Shown piece after piece: positions 41,948 through 51,299 of a DNA stretch of 64,000 nt. The DNA lies in NCBI GenBank assembly GCA_029987235.1, contig DALTWF010000004.1, positions 20,618 to 84,617 of the forward strand, in the 5' to 3' direction. The position numbers and the translations under genes are program-made. The notes under the pieces were generated by a model that did not search any database, was not told where the DNA came from, and saw only the letters and a list, made by a program, of their open reading frames with translations. Position 1 is the first letter of the stretch. Each line of letters begins with the position of its first letter. This DNA is from Methanocorpusculum sp. GTDB lineage: Archaea > Halobacteriota > Methanomicrobia > Methanomicrobiales > Methanocorpusculaceae.

Positions 41948-43141
41948 ATGAAAATTGATCTGACCGGCTTCATGGAGTCCCTGTCCGTTGCCATGGACTA
42001 TGTAGAAGCAGAAATCCTCAATATCGCACCCTATCACGGCAAACGGGTTGCAGCAATAGCAAACCTGCTTGGAAAAACGGCAGGAGTAAGCGACGAAACG
42101 CTCACATCCTTTACGATAACCGGTATGTTTCATGACTGTGCACTGACCGAATATTTCAGAGACGAATTCGGACACGGGGATGCCGTAACAGAACGCAATA
42201 TGACCGCCCACTGCATTGCAGGCGAAAGAATTCTTTGCAGACTTCCGTTTTATGAAAACGTAAAGACAGCAGTACTTTATCACCATGAACGTGCAGACGG
42301 AAACGGAGCATTTGGCAAAAAATCATCGGAAACACCCCTGTTTGGAAGGCTGCTGCATTTTGCAGACAGCGTTGATGTCTTTTTCTCCCAGAAACCAATG
42401 ACACATAAACGATATCAGAGCCTTCTTTCCTGGGTAAAAAACGAGTCGGGAATAATGCTTGACAAACAAAGCGCCGACCTCTTTTTAAGCGCTGTTTCTG
42501 AAGAGTTCTTCGAAAATCTCAGAGATGAAAACATCGCCGGATATCTGCATGAAAATCTGCTACATACGATGACCGAAGTATCCCCTGCATCACTTCGGGA
42601 AATCTCCGCTGTTTTTGGTATTATTACCGATTACAAATCAAGGTTTACGAAAAACCATTCGCTTGGCGTTGCGGAAAAAGCCTCTTTCCTTGGAAAATCC
42701 CTCGGATATGATGTCGAAACCTGCGACAAACTCTATGTTGCAGGAGCTTTGCATGATGTGGGAAAACTGATGATTTCAAACGACATCCTGGAAAAACCCG
42801 GCCGCCTTTCCGATGATGAATTCAGAAAAATCAAAAACCATGCGGAAGGAACCTGGATTCTCCTAAAAGATGTGAAAGGGCTGGAAGAAATTGCACGCTG
42901 GGCAGCACATCATCACGAAAAACTCAACGGAACAGGCTACCCGTTCGGTCTCAAAGCAGAGGAACTTGACATCTTTGAACGCATAATATGCATCATTGAC
43001 ATCTATCAGGCCCTTGTTGAAAAACGCCCGTACAAAGAAGGCAAAAGTCATGCAGAAGCGGTTGCAATTCTGAAGGAAATGGCAGACAATGGCGAAATTG
43101 ACAGAAAAATTCTTGAAGACGTAAACAGGGTTTTTGCCTGA
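41948..43141 (+). CDS. Tandem HD-GYP-type protein
   Basis: The 397-residue soluble protein has two HD domains. The first (residues 20-150) has MFHDCAL, HCIAGERIL, YHHERADGNGAFG and HFADSVD, with a degraded GYP loop. The second (about 225-390) has ALHDVGKLMISNDILEKPGR, HHHEKLNGTGYPFGLK and IIDIYQALVEKRPY. The second is close to canonical cyclic di-GMP phosphodiesterases except that the Asp of 'DGxGYP' is Asn. With the protein at 30986 it makes two HD-GYP proteins in one window. Confidence 0.83.
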   Translation: MKIDLTGFMESLSVAMDYVEAEILNIAPYHGKRVAAIANLLGKTAGVSDETLTSFTITGMFHDCALTEYFRDEFGHGDAVTERNMTAHCIAGERILCRLPFYENVKTAVLYHHERADGNGAFGKKSSETPLFGRLLHFADSVDVFFSQKPMTHKRYQSLLSWVKNESGIMLDKQSADLFLSAVSEEFFENLRDENIAGYLHENLLHTMTEVSPASLREISAVFGIITDYKSRFTKNHSLGVAEKASFLGKSLGYDVETCDKLYVAGALHDVGKLMISNDILEKPGRLSDDEFRKIKNHAEGTWILLKDVKGLEEIARWAAHHHEKLNGTGYPFGLKAEELDIFERIICIIDIYQALVEKRPYKEGKSHAEAVAILKEMADNGEIDRKILEDVNRVFA

Positions 43142-43151
43142 AAAAAAATAT

Positions 43152-43790
43152 TTATTCCTTCTTTTCCATCCTGCGCAGCTCGCAGACGCCTGATACAAAG
43201 CGCTGTACTGCCGTAATATGACCAAGGACACCATAGATAACTAAAAGCCATCCGAGGAAGGAAAGACCGCACAGTACATTTGCCGGATAAACAAACTCCG
43301 CGATACCGAAGACTATTAAAAGAATCAGCCGGTCTGCACGTCCTAAAACACCGCCGTAGTTGCGCTTTAAACCAACCGCCTGCGCCTGCGTGCCGAGATA
43401 GGACGAAAGAAGTACACCAGTTATCGCGACAACACCGATAACCCAGGATGGAACAGGACAAGTCCAGTTCTGTATTCCCCAGATAAGAATGCCGATGACG
43501 ATGAACATATCCGCATACCGGTCAAACACATGATCTAAATAATCGCCAAGAGGACTTGCAATATTCATATAACGTGCAAGACCGCCGTCCAAAACATCCA
43601 GACACGCATTTAATATGACTAAAATTACGCCGATAAGCGGCTTTCCAAACGCAAACGCCACACCTGCACCAAGAGCGCAGACTAAAGACATAATCGTCCA
43701 GAAATTAGGTCCCACAGGTAATTTTGAGAAAAACCGCGCAACCGGAGTTAATATCCACTGAATTTTAGGTCGAAGAGATTCAAGACTCAT
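43152..43790 (-). CDS. CDP-alcohol phosphatidyltransferase, probable archaetidylinositol phosphate synthase
   Basis: The 212-residue membrane enzyme has the family motif D-G-x2-A-R-x8-G-x3-D-x3-D (LDVLDGGLARYMNIAS, then LGDYLDHVFDRYAD). Surrounding helices are hydrophobic. It joins a CDP-archaeol lipid to an alcohol, most likely inositol phosphate in archaea. It overlaps the adenylate kinase gene by 11 nt at the end of a four-gene operon. Confidence 0.87.
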   Translation of the reverse strand: MSLESLRPKIQWILTPVARFFSKLPVGPNFWTIMSLVCALGAGVAFAFGKPLIGVILVILNACLDVLDGGLARYMNIASPLGDYLDHVFDRYADMFIVIGILIWGIQNWTCPVPSWVIGVVAITGVLLSSYLGTQAQAVGLKRNYGGVLGRADRLILLIVFGIAEFVYPANVLCGLSFLGWLLVIYGVLGHITAVQRFVSGVCELRRMEKKE

Positions 43791-44292
43791 ACTGTATCAC
43801 ATATTCCGAAAAATCAAGCGAACCGAACGCAGCAGGAAGTCTGTCTTCTGCAAATCCTATCACCTGACTGACTATGGAATCTATACTCATACATGTAGTG
43901 TCGATTTCATAAATTTGTTGCGGCTCGAAAGCATCCGCCGCCTCGCACAAAATGAGGTCAAGTGCTTCCGCCTCGCAGTTTTCATGGATTTTTGCTATGG
44001 AATATCCGCGGGGCGCAAGCCGCGCCTCAAGCACATCAGGCCTGCAGCGCAGAATGATTATTTTGTCGCAGGGCAGATAATGCGCAAATGCGCCCTCGAC
44101 AAACCCGTCAACAGGCGTAAAGGCGTCGGCCCATTTATCCACATCAACAATATCTGAATCGCACGATTCGTCATGATATTCCACAAAGGGGCCGACCGTA
44201 GTCTTTAAATCAAGAACAGAATACCCGCGGGCGCGCAATGCTTCTGCAACAGAAGTCTTGCCCGTGCCCGGTGTTCCCGTAATTCCTATCAT
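43780..44292 (-). CDS. Fap7/AK6-like adenylate kinase
   Basis: The 170-residue protein has a P-loop MIGITGTPGTGKTSVAEALR and acidic residues typical of archaeal AK6/Fap7 proteins, which act in small-subunit rRNA maturation beside Nob1. VDVDKWADAFTPVDGFVEGA and IILRCRPDVLEARLAPRGYS (the lid region) fit. The ATG at 44292 overlaps the hisC stop (TGATG). nob1, its usual functional partner, is at 28346. Confidence 0.85.
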   Translation of the reverse strand: MIGITGTPGTGKTSVAEALRARGYSVLDLKTTVGPFVEYHDESCDSDIVDVDKWADAFTPVDGFVEGAFAHYLPCDKIIILRCRPDVLEARLAPRGYSIAKIHENCEAEALDLILCEAADAFEPQQIYEIDTTCMSIDSIVSQVIGFAEDRLPAAFGSLDFSEYVIQYES

Positions 44293-45347
44293 CAAAGTTT
44301 TTTCACCGCCGCAAGGAACCGCTCACATTCCCAGTCGGCACCGACCGAGACACGCACAAACGTGTCCCCGAGACCAGGGAAACTTGCACAGGAACGCGCA
44401 AGAACGCCGTTTTGCGCAAGGAAAGCAACCGCATCATCAGATTTTTTCGGCGCGACATTCATCAGAATGAAATTTGCACCTGACGACACGGTCGGATAAG
44501 GAATCTCCCGCTCAAATACCGCGCGCCATTTCCGCACATGCGCAATAAAGTCCGCGCGATACTTTGTATCCGAAACCGCTGCACAGGCGGCCGCGGATGA
44601 AACATTGTTCAGCGTAAAAGGTGTTGCCGCAGCCGTGTAAGGCGCGACAAACCATTCAGGCACAAACGCATAACCGATACGAAGCCCCGCAAGACCGTAA
44701 ACCTTGGACAGGGTGTGACCGATAATCAGATTCTCATGCGAAAGCAGAGGATAATAGTCTACATCCGCAAATTCAACGTACGCGCAGTCCAGAAACAAAA
44801 CGCCATCAATATTGTCGAGAATTTTTTCAATGTCTGCCGGAGACGTGACAGTACCCGTCGGATTGTTCGGCGAACAAAGGAACGAAAGTTTTGCATCGTG
44901 CGCTTCCGCGATAAATGCATCCACATCGACCGAAAAATCCGCTTTTCGAGGTACATTCACGATTTTTGCCGAAGCAGCCTTTCCGTCAAGACCGTAAACG
45001 GAAAACGTCGGTGTAGAAATAACCACTTTTTCACCCGGTGCAACAAGTGTACGGATGGTGGTTTCAATCACACCATCCATCCCTAGCCCTGAGGTGACAA
45101 CAGGCGCATCGTAAATGTATTTGCGGACGGCGGCTGCAAAATCCGATGCTTTCGGGTCAGGATAGCGGTTTACACCACAAAGCGCCGCCTCTGCTGCCTT
45201 TAACACAGCAACGGAAGGGGGGAACGGATTTTCATTGCTTCCCATCAGGGCGACTTGTTCAAAGCCGTATTTTTTTGCGATTTCCGCAGCAGAAGCCGCA
45301 AAAACATAGCCTGCCCCCTGATATTCAGAGCGAACGAGCTGCTTCAT
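44292..45347 (-). CDS. hisC: Histidinol-phosphate aminotransferase
   Basis: This PLP enzyme makes histidinol phosphate in histidine synthesis. The 351-residue protein has LMGSNENPFPPS and VNRYPDPKASDF near the N-terminus, FLCSPNNPTGTVTSP, the acidic PLP partner FLDCAYVEFADVDYY, and the PLP lysine in GHTLSKVYGLAGLRIGYAF. The ATG at 45347 fits the family start (MKQLVRSEYQGAGYVF) and overlaps argD by 23 nt. Confidence 0.93.
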   Translation of the reverse strand: MKQLVRSEYQGAGYVFAASAAEIAKKYGFEQVALMGSNENPFPPSVAVLKAAEAALCGVNRYPDPKASDFAAAVRKYIYDAPVVTSGLGMDGVIETTIRTLVAPGEKVVISTPTFSVYGLDGKAASAKIVNVPRKADFSVDVDAFIAEAHDAKLSFLCSPNNPTGTVTSPADIEKILDNIDGVLFLDCAYVEFADVDYYPLLSHENLIIGHTLSKVYGLAGLRIGYAFVPEWFVAPYTAAATPFTLNNVSSAAACAAVSDTKYRADFIAHVRKWRAVFEREIPYPTVSSGANFILMNVAPKKSDDAVAFLAQNGVLARSCASFPGLGDTFVRVSVGADWECERFLAAVKKL

Positions 45348-46449
45348 TGATAACCTTGCAGGCAAATCTGATTTCATCATCGGAGATTACAAGCGGCGGT
45401 ACAATTCTGATGTTGCCCTCGCCTGCGACATTGACTAAAACACCGTGTTTTAAACAGTATTCCTGAATTTTCGGCGCATCCTCGCCTGCGGTAAATCCAA
45501 CCATAAGACCTCTTGCACGCGGGTTGAACTGTTTCAGCCCTTCGCGGAACAGTTCGCCTTTTGCTTTAATCGTCGGCAGAATTTCTTTGATGATATCAAA
45601 GGTCGCATTTCCTGCGGCGCAGACAATCGGACCGCCTGCAAACGTGCTTCCGTGCTCGCCGCGGGTAAATTCAAGTCCTTCTCGTGCGGCAATACCGCCC
45701 ATCGGAAGACCTGATGCAATACCTTTTGCAAAGGAGATAATGTCAGGACGTGCGTCTGCATGCTGGAATGCAAACCATTTGCCGGTTCTTCCCATGCCGG
45801 TCTGGACTTCATCGCAGATCATAATTGCTCCTGCATCGTCGCAGATATCGCGTATTCCCGGCAGGAAATCATCATTTGGAATAATTACTCCTGTCTCACC
45901 CTGAATCGGCTCAAAAATAACCGCTGCAGTATCTTTGGTTACAGCCGCCTTGAGCGCTTCAAGGTCTCCGTATTCAGGGAAGTCGCAACTGATTCCAAGC
46001 GGCTCAAACGGCTCGCGGATTGCCGGTTTGTGGGTTACTGCCAGACTTCCTATTGTACGGCCGTGGAAATCATGGCTGAATGAAACAAATTTGTGGCGGC
46101 CGGTTGCGCGGATGGCAAGTTTCATTGCCGCTTCGTTTGCCTCTGCTCCGGAATTGCCGAAGAAGACCTTTGCCATACCGGATGCGCCTGCTATTTTTTC
46201 CGCAAGTTCCGCCTGACCGGGTACGTAGTACAGGTTTGAGCAGTGAATGAGCTCTTTTGCCTGACGGGTGATTGCTTCGACTACTTTCGGGTGGCAGTGT
46301 CCGGTCGAACAAACCGCGATTCCTGCAATTAAGTCAAGATATTTGTTTCCTGCGTCGTCAAAGACATTACAGCCCTGTCCTTTGACGATTTTCATCGTCC
46401 GGCCGAAGCAGGGCATGTAGTATTTTGCATCAAGTTCTGCTGTGTTCAT
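45325..46449 (-). CDS. argD: Acetylornithine (class III) aminotransferase
   Basis: The 374-residue PLP enzyme of arginine synthesis has FGNSGAEANEAAMKLA, FHGRTIGSLAVT, MICDEVQTGMGRTGKWFAF, and the PLP lysine in DIISFAKGIASGLPMGGI. The ATG at 46449 (MNTAELDAKYYMP) was chosen: an aaatatta element lies about 33 nt upstream on the minus strand, and the longer frame would overlap it. It is first gene of the operon with hisC, the adenylate kinase and the lipid transferase. Confidence 0.92.
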   Translation of the reverse strand: MNTAELDAKYYMPCFGRTMKIVKGQGCNVFDDAGNKYLDLIAGIAVCSTGHCHPKVVEAITRQAKELIHCSNLYYVPGQAELAEKIAGASGMAKVFFGNSGAEANEAAMKLAIRATGRHKFVSFSHDFHGRTIGSLAVTHKPAIREPFEPLGISCDFPEYGDLEALKAAVTKDTAAVIFEPIQGETGVIIPNDDFLPGIRDICDDAGAIMICDEVQTGMGRTGKWFAFQHADARPDIISFAKGIASGLPMGGIAAREGLEFTRGEHGSTFAGGPIVCAAGNATFDIIKEILPTIKAKGELFREGLKQFNPRARGLMVGFTAGEDAPKIQEYCLKHGVLVNVAGEGNIRIVPPLVISDDEIRFACKVINEAARSL

Positions 46450-46572
46450 ACTATCCTTGTTAATACTATTGTAATATTTGCTTTCCAAGTGGTTAAAGGT
46501 GTGGGAGGCATATGCCGGATGTATACAGAGATGACTTTATACTATCAGAAATTAAACTATACTACATAGTTT

Positions 46573-48534
46573 ATGTCTCCTGTAGAGATGCATGCAAACG
46601 AGGTACAAATCTATGCCTCGCCCATACTGGTAAAAGGTCAGCAATATTACGCAACGCTGACAAGTGAACGGCTGATTCTTGAAGGAAACGGTCCGACACG
46701 CGAATTCAAGGCAACCAGTCTTGATACACCGAGAGCGGTTACAACCGGTAATAATGAACCAGGTGTTGAAGTTGTGCTTTCAACGCCTTCCGGCCGCAAG
46801 GAAATGATATGGACGTTTCCGGTCGATTCTGTGTTCAAAGCCGGTGAACAGAGCGCATGGATAGAAAATATTGAAAAAGCATCCGGTAAAGCAGATATGC
46901 CGCTTCGTGAGTCCGGCGGCATACCGGTAAACCGTCCGCAGTTTACCTCCTCAATGAATACGGGGCAGTATCCTGCGCCGTCATATCAGCGCGGTGAAAC
47001 CGAGGAGTTATCGACTGCGGGTGTCAGAATCAAGCGTGCATATTATACTTTATATCTTACCAATCTCCGCCTTATTCTGCAGAATAATCTTGGAAAAATC
47101 GGCAGGGAGTTTTCCGTTGCAGAAATTACTGATGCATCGCCGATGAATTCCGAAACCGGCGAGCCGTCAATAGCTCTTTCCATCGGCTCCCAGAACGGCA
47201 TGAAGCAGATGCTTCTGACGTTTCCGACTGAAATGGCGCGCGATGCGTGGATTCGCGAGCTTTCCGTGCATCTTCCGTCGCGCAAGCCGGTTTCCGTTTC
47301 CAAACCCGAGCAGGCACAGGGTGCGGCAAGACTTGGTACTTTTGTTCCGGCAGAAAACGAGCATCTGCTTGAATCAACAAAGGATGTGCGGATTAAGAGC
47401 AATTTCGTAATCGCGCATCTGACAAACACGCGTTTTGTAATTGAGGGGCGGGCCGGTATTGTCGGTGAATTTGCGGTTTCTGCACTTCTTCGGTGTGTGA
47501 GAATGGCGGGCGAACTCGGCGAGCCGGGTATTTCTGTTTCCATGCGGGGTCGTGAGGGCGACCGCGAAATGCACCTGATTTTCCAGTCGATGGATGAACG
47601 CGAGCGCTGGATGCTGTTGTTCGAGGGTGTTATGCCGAAGGTAGTACCGCAGCCGGCGCCGGCTGCTTCGCAGTACACTGTTACGCAGGTTACTCCGCCA
47701 CAGCAGCAGAATACGGCTGTGCGTTACTGCCCGGTCTGCGGTGCGCGTAATCACATTAATGACACGATTTGCGGCATGTGCGGTTCGGATTTGGTTCCGA
47801 ATGCGCCTTCTGCGCCCCGTTATGATGAGCAGGGGGATTACGGGTACGAAAATCAGCAGGAATACGCGTCAAGGGCGCGGCGTGAGCGGGCAGGGCGTGA
47901 GCCGCGGCAGCCAAGAGAGCGGCGCGAGCGCGCTCCGAGGCAGCCACGGGAGCGTGTGTATCGTGAAAAGCCGCCGTATAATGGAAGCAAATTAGGTTTT
48001 CTTACGCGGCCGTCTGATGCGTTTATGTATTATTTCCATGAGACGCCGCGTGATGCTCTTGCGATGTATCTCGGTTCAGGGGCTCTCTGGGCGATTCTTA
48101 CAGGGCTGCTTATGGCGTTTGTTTTACCGAATATTCTGCAGCTTGATGCGGAAAAGCTTCCGATTATGTCAGCGCTTGCAGATAATCCGTTGCTGCTGGT
48201 CTTTTTCATCCTGATGCTTTTTGTGCTGTGGATTGTGTTTACGCTGATTTCAGGAGCTGTCGGCGGTTTTATTGCACGGCTGATTGATCCGGGCTGTATG
48301 GTGTCTGAGGTTCTTGCAATCAAGATGCGGACTGATATGGCGTATGCATTTATCGGCTGGATTCCGGTTATTGGTATGTTTATCGCATCTATCTGGAGCG
48401 GTATCTGTGCAGGAAAGGGTGTTGTTGCAGGGCAGAATACTACGCCGGGCGCGGGTTTCGGCGGGGTTTTTGCGGGTATTATTCTCGCTTATGTTCTGTT
48501 GTTTGTACTTGGTATTGTCGGAGGCAATTTATAA
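46573..48534 (+). CDS. Membrane protein with three PH-like repeats, zinc ribbon and Yip1 domain
   Basis: The 653-residue protein has three similar segments of about 80 residues: near 9-98 (YYATLTSERLILEGNG), near 160-235 (YTLYLTNLRLILQNN) and near 270-350 (VIAHLTNTRFVIEGR). Each ends with a 'W--F' helix, as bacterial PH-like domains do. A zinc ribbon follows (CPVCGARN and CGMCGSDL, about 393-412), then an Arg-rich linker and five hydrophobic helices of Yip1 type (LTRPSDAFMYYFHETPRDAL onwards). It may organise membrane-bound complexes. The stop overlaps the start of the surface protein gene (TAATG). Confidence 0.75.
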   Translation: MSPVEMHANEVQIYASPILVKGQQYYATLTSERLILEGNGPTREFKATSLDTPRAVTTGNNEPGVEVVLSTPSGRKEMIWTFPVDSVFKAGEQSAWIENIEKASGKADMPLRESGGIPVNRPQFTSSMNTGQYPAPSYQRGETEELSTAGVRIKRAYYTLYLTNLRLILQNNLGKIGREFSVAEITDASPMNSETGEPSIALSIGSQNGMKQMLLTFPTEMARDAWIRELSVHLPSRKPVSVSKPEQAQGAARLGTFVPAENEHLLESTKDVRIKSNFVIAHLTNTRFVIEGRAGIVGEFAVSALLRCVRMAGELGEPGISVSMRGREGDREMHLIFQSMDERERWMLLFEGVMPKVVPQPAPAASQYTVTQVTPPQQQNTAVRYCPVCGARNHINDTICGMCGSDLVPNAPSAPRYDEQGDYGYENQQEYASRARRERAGREPRQPRERRERAPRQPRERVYREKPPYNGSKLGFLTRPSDAFMYYFHETPRDALAMYLGSGALWAILTGLLMAFVLPNILQLDAEKLPIMSALADNPLLLVFFILMLFVLWIVFTLISGAVGGFIARLIDPGCMVSEVLAIKMRTDMAYAFIGWIPVIGMFIASIWSGICAGKGVVAGQNTTPGAGFGGVFAGIILAYVLLFVLGIVGGNL

Positions 48535-51299
48535 TGAGACATGTTGTTTGTAAAATTGTGCTGGTGCTTATTGCAGTGCTGGCGGTTGTATCGATGATTG
48601 GATGCGTGAGTGCGGAAGTCCCGACAGATGTAACGATAACGGCAAATTCCGGAACGCATTATGTTGATGATACCATCACATTTACTATTTCCGCTACTGG
48701 GGCAACTAAATATAAGATAAATTACGGTGAGGGAGGAGGAGAGGAAGATGTTACACCACCTACAGCAAAACACAACTATACTAATGAAGGGGAGTTCACA
48801 GTAACACTTACAGCAATTAGTGATACTGATGAAAAAGAAACAAAAGACTGTAAAGTAACTGTATCAAAAAAATCCTCAAAACCTACCGACTTATCTATAA
48901 AGCCAAGCCCAAACTTACCTAAAGTCGATGAAGAAGTAACTTTTACTATTTCCGCTACTGGGGCAACTAAATATAAGATAAATTACGGCGAGGGAGGAGG
49001 TGAGGAAGATGTTACACCATCTACAGCAAAACACAAATATACTAAAGAAGGGGAGTTCACAGTAACACTTACAGCAATTAGTGATACTGATGAGAAAGAA
49101 ACAAAAACATGTTCAATAACAGTTTCTGCACCTAAAGTTGGAGATATAACTGCAATTACAATTACCGGATTGGATGCTCCTGAAAAAGGAAAACAACCAG
49201 ATAATTCTTGCAGTATTTCTTCAACACCTCAAAAACTGCTTACAGACGATAATTATTCCGTTACATGGAAGAGTGATACAGGTGAATGCAAGACTGAATT
49301 TGCAGCAGCAACTCAATACACTGCAGATATAGAAACGATTTATGCAACAGACGGCAAAACATTTGCATCAGATATAAGTATTGAAGGTTTACCATCTACT
49401 GCAAAAATTACTAATAAATCTTTAGGCTTAAATAATGACAGACTGACTGTATCAATAACATATCCTGCAACTGAGGCTAACGATAAAGTGATAAAAACAC
49501 TAACCCTTAAAGGAGTGACAGCTCCAATTAGGGGGGCTGCAGCAGATGCTCCTAAAGTACCAACAGCATCAGTATCAACAGACCAGGGAGATGCAGTCGA
49601 AGTTCCAACTGATTTTGCATGGTACACCGGAAATTCAAAAATTACCGAAACTACCTTTAAAGAAAATACAGAATATACGCTGAAGTTTAAAATAAATGCA
49701 AAAGATAATTTCTGCTTTAATTCATCCACTAAAGCATTTGCAACCGGCAGTTCAGATCAAAAAGTTACATCATCAACAGATGGAAAATCTGTTGATGTCG
49801 CAATAACTTACCCCGCAACCGGCTTTACCATCGAATCCCTGACCATTTCCGGCATTCAGCCCGTTGAGGGTAAATACCCGTCCGAAATAAATAAAGCAAC
49901 CGTAACAACCAGCCCCGCAAACGGTGCTGCCTCATCAGCAGTCAGCTGGGATTCCAGTTCGAAATTTACCAGCGGGAAATCATATGAGGCAACAATCGTC
50001 ATCACAGCAAAAGACAATGTTGAATTCAAATCACCCAAACCGACAGTCAAAGTTGATTCTACGACAGTACCGGAAAAAGATATAACATTAAACCCGGATA
50101 AGAAAACGCTCACAGTGAAATACACTTACGACAAGGTTTCTTCATCATCTTCCGACACAATCAAACTGACACTCTCACAGGTACCGGAAGCAGACAAAAC
50201 CGCCCCGTCTACAGCATCAATTGACTCCTCAACCACCGGCGTGGAAAAAGCTGAAGTGACATGGTCGCCAAAAGATTCCACATTCAAATCCGGTTCAAGT
50301 TACACAGCAACAATTACCCTCACCCCGAAAGACGGATATTCCCTTGACACATCCAAAAAGGTCCTCTTAAACGATGAAGAAATCCCCTCATCCGGCAAAA
50401 CAATGGACGGGAACAAACTCGTTATCACAAAGAAATATTCCGGAATGTATCTTTCAAGTGTTGCACTGACCGTAGCAAAACCTGAAGAAGGAAATACCCC
50501 GACAAAATATGCCGAGGTTTCTTCACCATCATCCGGTGTGAAAATCGATGGTGATGTCACATGGAATCCGTCTACTGCGAAATTTGAAACAGATTTCAAC
50601 TATTTCGCAACAATTCCAGTAAAAGCATCAGATGGATACTTCTTTAACAATGACACCAAATTCACCATCAACGGTGCTGATGCAACAATCCAGTCTCTAT
50701 CCTCAGACAACACCAAGGCAGAAGTCAAGAGTGCCAGTATGTCATTAGCCGGTATTTCCGAAGTACAGTTCACTCTTTCCGGTCCGCAGCCGGGTGGAAC
50801 TCCGGGAACTCTCAACATCATTAATCCATCATCCGGTGTAACCAGCAAAGTCACCTGGTCGCCGGAACTGTCCGGCAGCAAATTTGCCCAAAACACTGTA
50901 TACACTGCAACAATAGTGTTTACAACAACGGACAAATTCATCAGTGATGCAAAAGCAGTCTGGAACGGTGAAAAGCATGATGCAACAATCACCAGTGACA
51001 AGAAAACGATGACGATAACTCATCAGTTCGCAAGCACGGGTGCTATTGCAACAGCTACCAAAACTGCAACACCCAAACCAACCTCGAGCGAAGCGAAGCG
51101 TCCAAACATAGAAACCGAGACTGAAGAACCAACGGATGAAGATGGTGAAGAAGATGAGTTATTCTTCCCCAACCCGCTGAACATGATGTCTGAGTTCCTT
51201 GAACTGTTCTATGCGCTCTTTGACCCGGCTACGTATGGTATTGAGATAGAAGACGATGACGGAGGAGCACAGGATAAGGATAAAGACAAGGGGAAATAA
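48534..51299 (+). CDS. Large repeat-containing surface protein with PKD-like domains
   Basis: The 921-residue secreted protein has a signal peptide with MIGC (possible lipobox). Two nearly identical PKD-like repeats follow (about residues 35-205; YKINYGEGGGEEDVTP in both). Six divergent beta-rich units of about 100 residues come next, with patterns such as VTWSPKDSTFKSGSSYTATI and VTWNPSTAKFETDFNYFATI. The tail is Thr-rich and acidic, ending DKDKDKGK, with no C-terminal membrane helix. It is probably a surface adhesin or sheath-like protein. Base use shifts from AT-rich before about 49,800 to GC-richer after. Confidence 0.8.
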   Translation: MRHVVCKIVLVLIAVLAVVSMIGCVSAEVPTDVTITANSGTHYVDDTITFTISATGATKYKINYGEGGGEEDVTPPTAKHNYTNEGEFTVTLTAISDTDEKETKDCKVTVSKKSSKPTDLSIKPSPNLPKVDEEVTFTISATGATKYKINYGEGGGEEDVTPSTAKHKYTKEGEFTVTLTAISDTDEKETKTCSITVSAPKVGDITAITITGLDAPEKGKQPDNSCSISSTPQKLLTDDNYSVTWKSDTGECKTEFAAATQYTADIETIYATDGKTFASDISIEGLPSTAKITNKSLGLNNDRLTVSITYPATEANDKVIKTLTLKGVTAPIRGAAADAPKVPTASVSTDQGDAVEVPTDFAWYTGNSKITETTFKENTEYTLKFKINAKDNFCFNSSTKAFATGSSDQKVTSSTDGKSVDVAITYPATGFTIESLTISGIQPVEGKYPSEINKATVTTSPANGAASSAVSWDSSSKFTSGKSYEATIVITAKDNVEFKSPKPTVKVDSTTVPEKDITLNPDKKTLTVKYTYDKVSSSSSDTIKLTLSQVPEADKTAPSTASIDSSTTGVEKAEVTWSPKDSTFKSGSSYTATITLTPKDGYSLDTSKKVLLNDEEIPSSGKTMDGNKLVITKKYSGMYLSSVALTVAKPEEGNTPTKYAEVSSPSSGVKIDGDVTWNPSTAKFETDFNYFATIPVKASDGYFFNNDTKFTINGADATIQSLSSDNTKAEVKSASMSLAGISEVQFTLSGPQPGGTPGTLNIINPSSGVTSKVTWSPELSGSKFAQNTVYTATIVFTTTDKFISDAKAVWNGEKHDATITSDKKTMTITHQFASTGAIATATKTATPKPTSSEAKRPNIETETEEPTDEDGEEDELFFPNPLNMMSEFLELFYALFDPATYGIEIEDDDGGAQDKDKDKGK
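48681..48845 (+). repeat. Direct repeat, copy 1 (PKD-coding)
   Basis: A 165-nt segment coding for a PKD-like unit matches copy 2 at all but about six positions. The distance between copies is 261 nt (87 codons), so the reading frame is kept. Confidence 0.9.
48942..49106 (+). repeat. Direct repeat, copy 2 (PKD-coding)
   Basis: This is the second copy of the 165-nt segment, with about six base differences from copy 1, half or more of them at third codon positions or as conservative changes. It points to a recent duplication. Confidence 0.9.

Noticed and set aside
48534..51299. Pseudogene or frameshift in the surface protein because of the composition break
   Set aside because: The frame is open across the break and repeat units continue on both sides, so it is treated as one intact gene.
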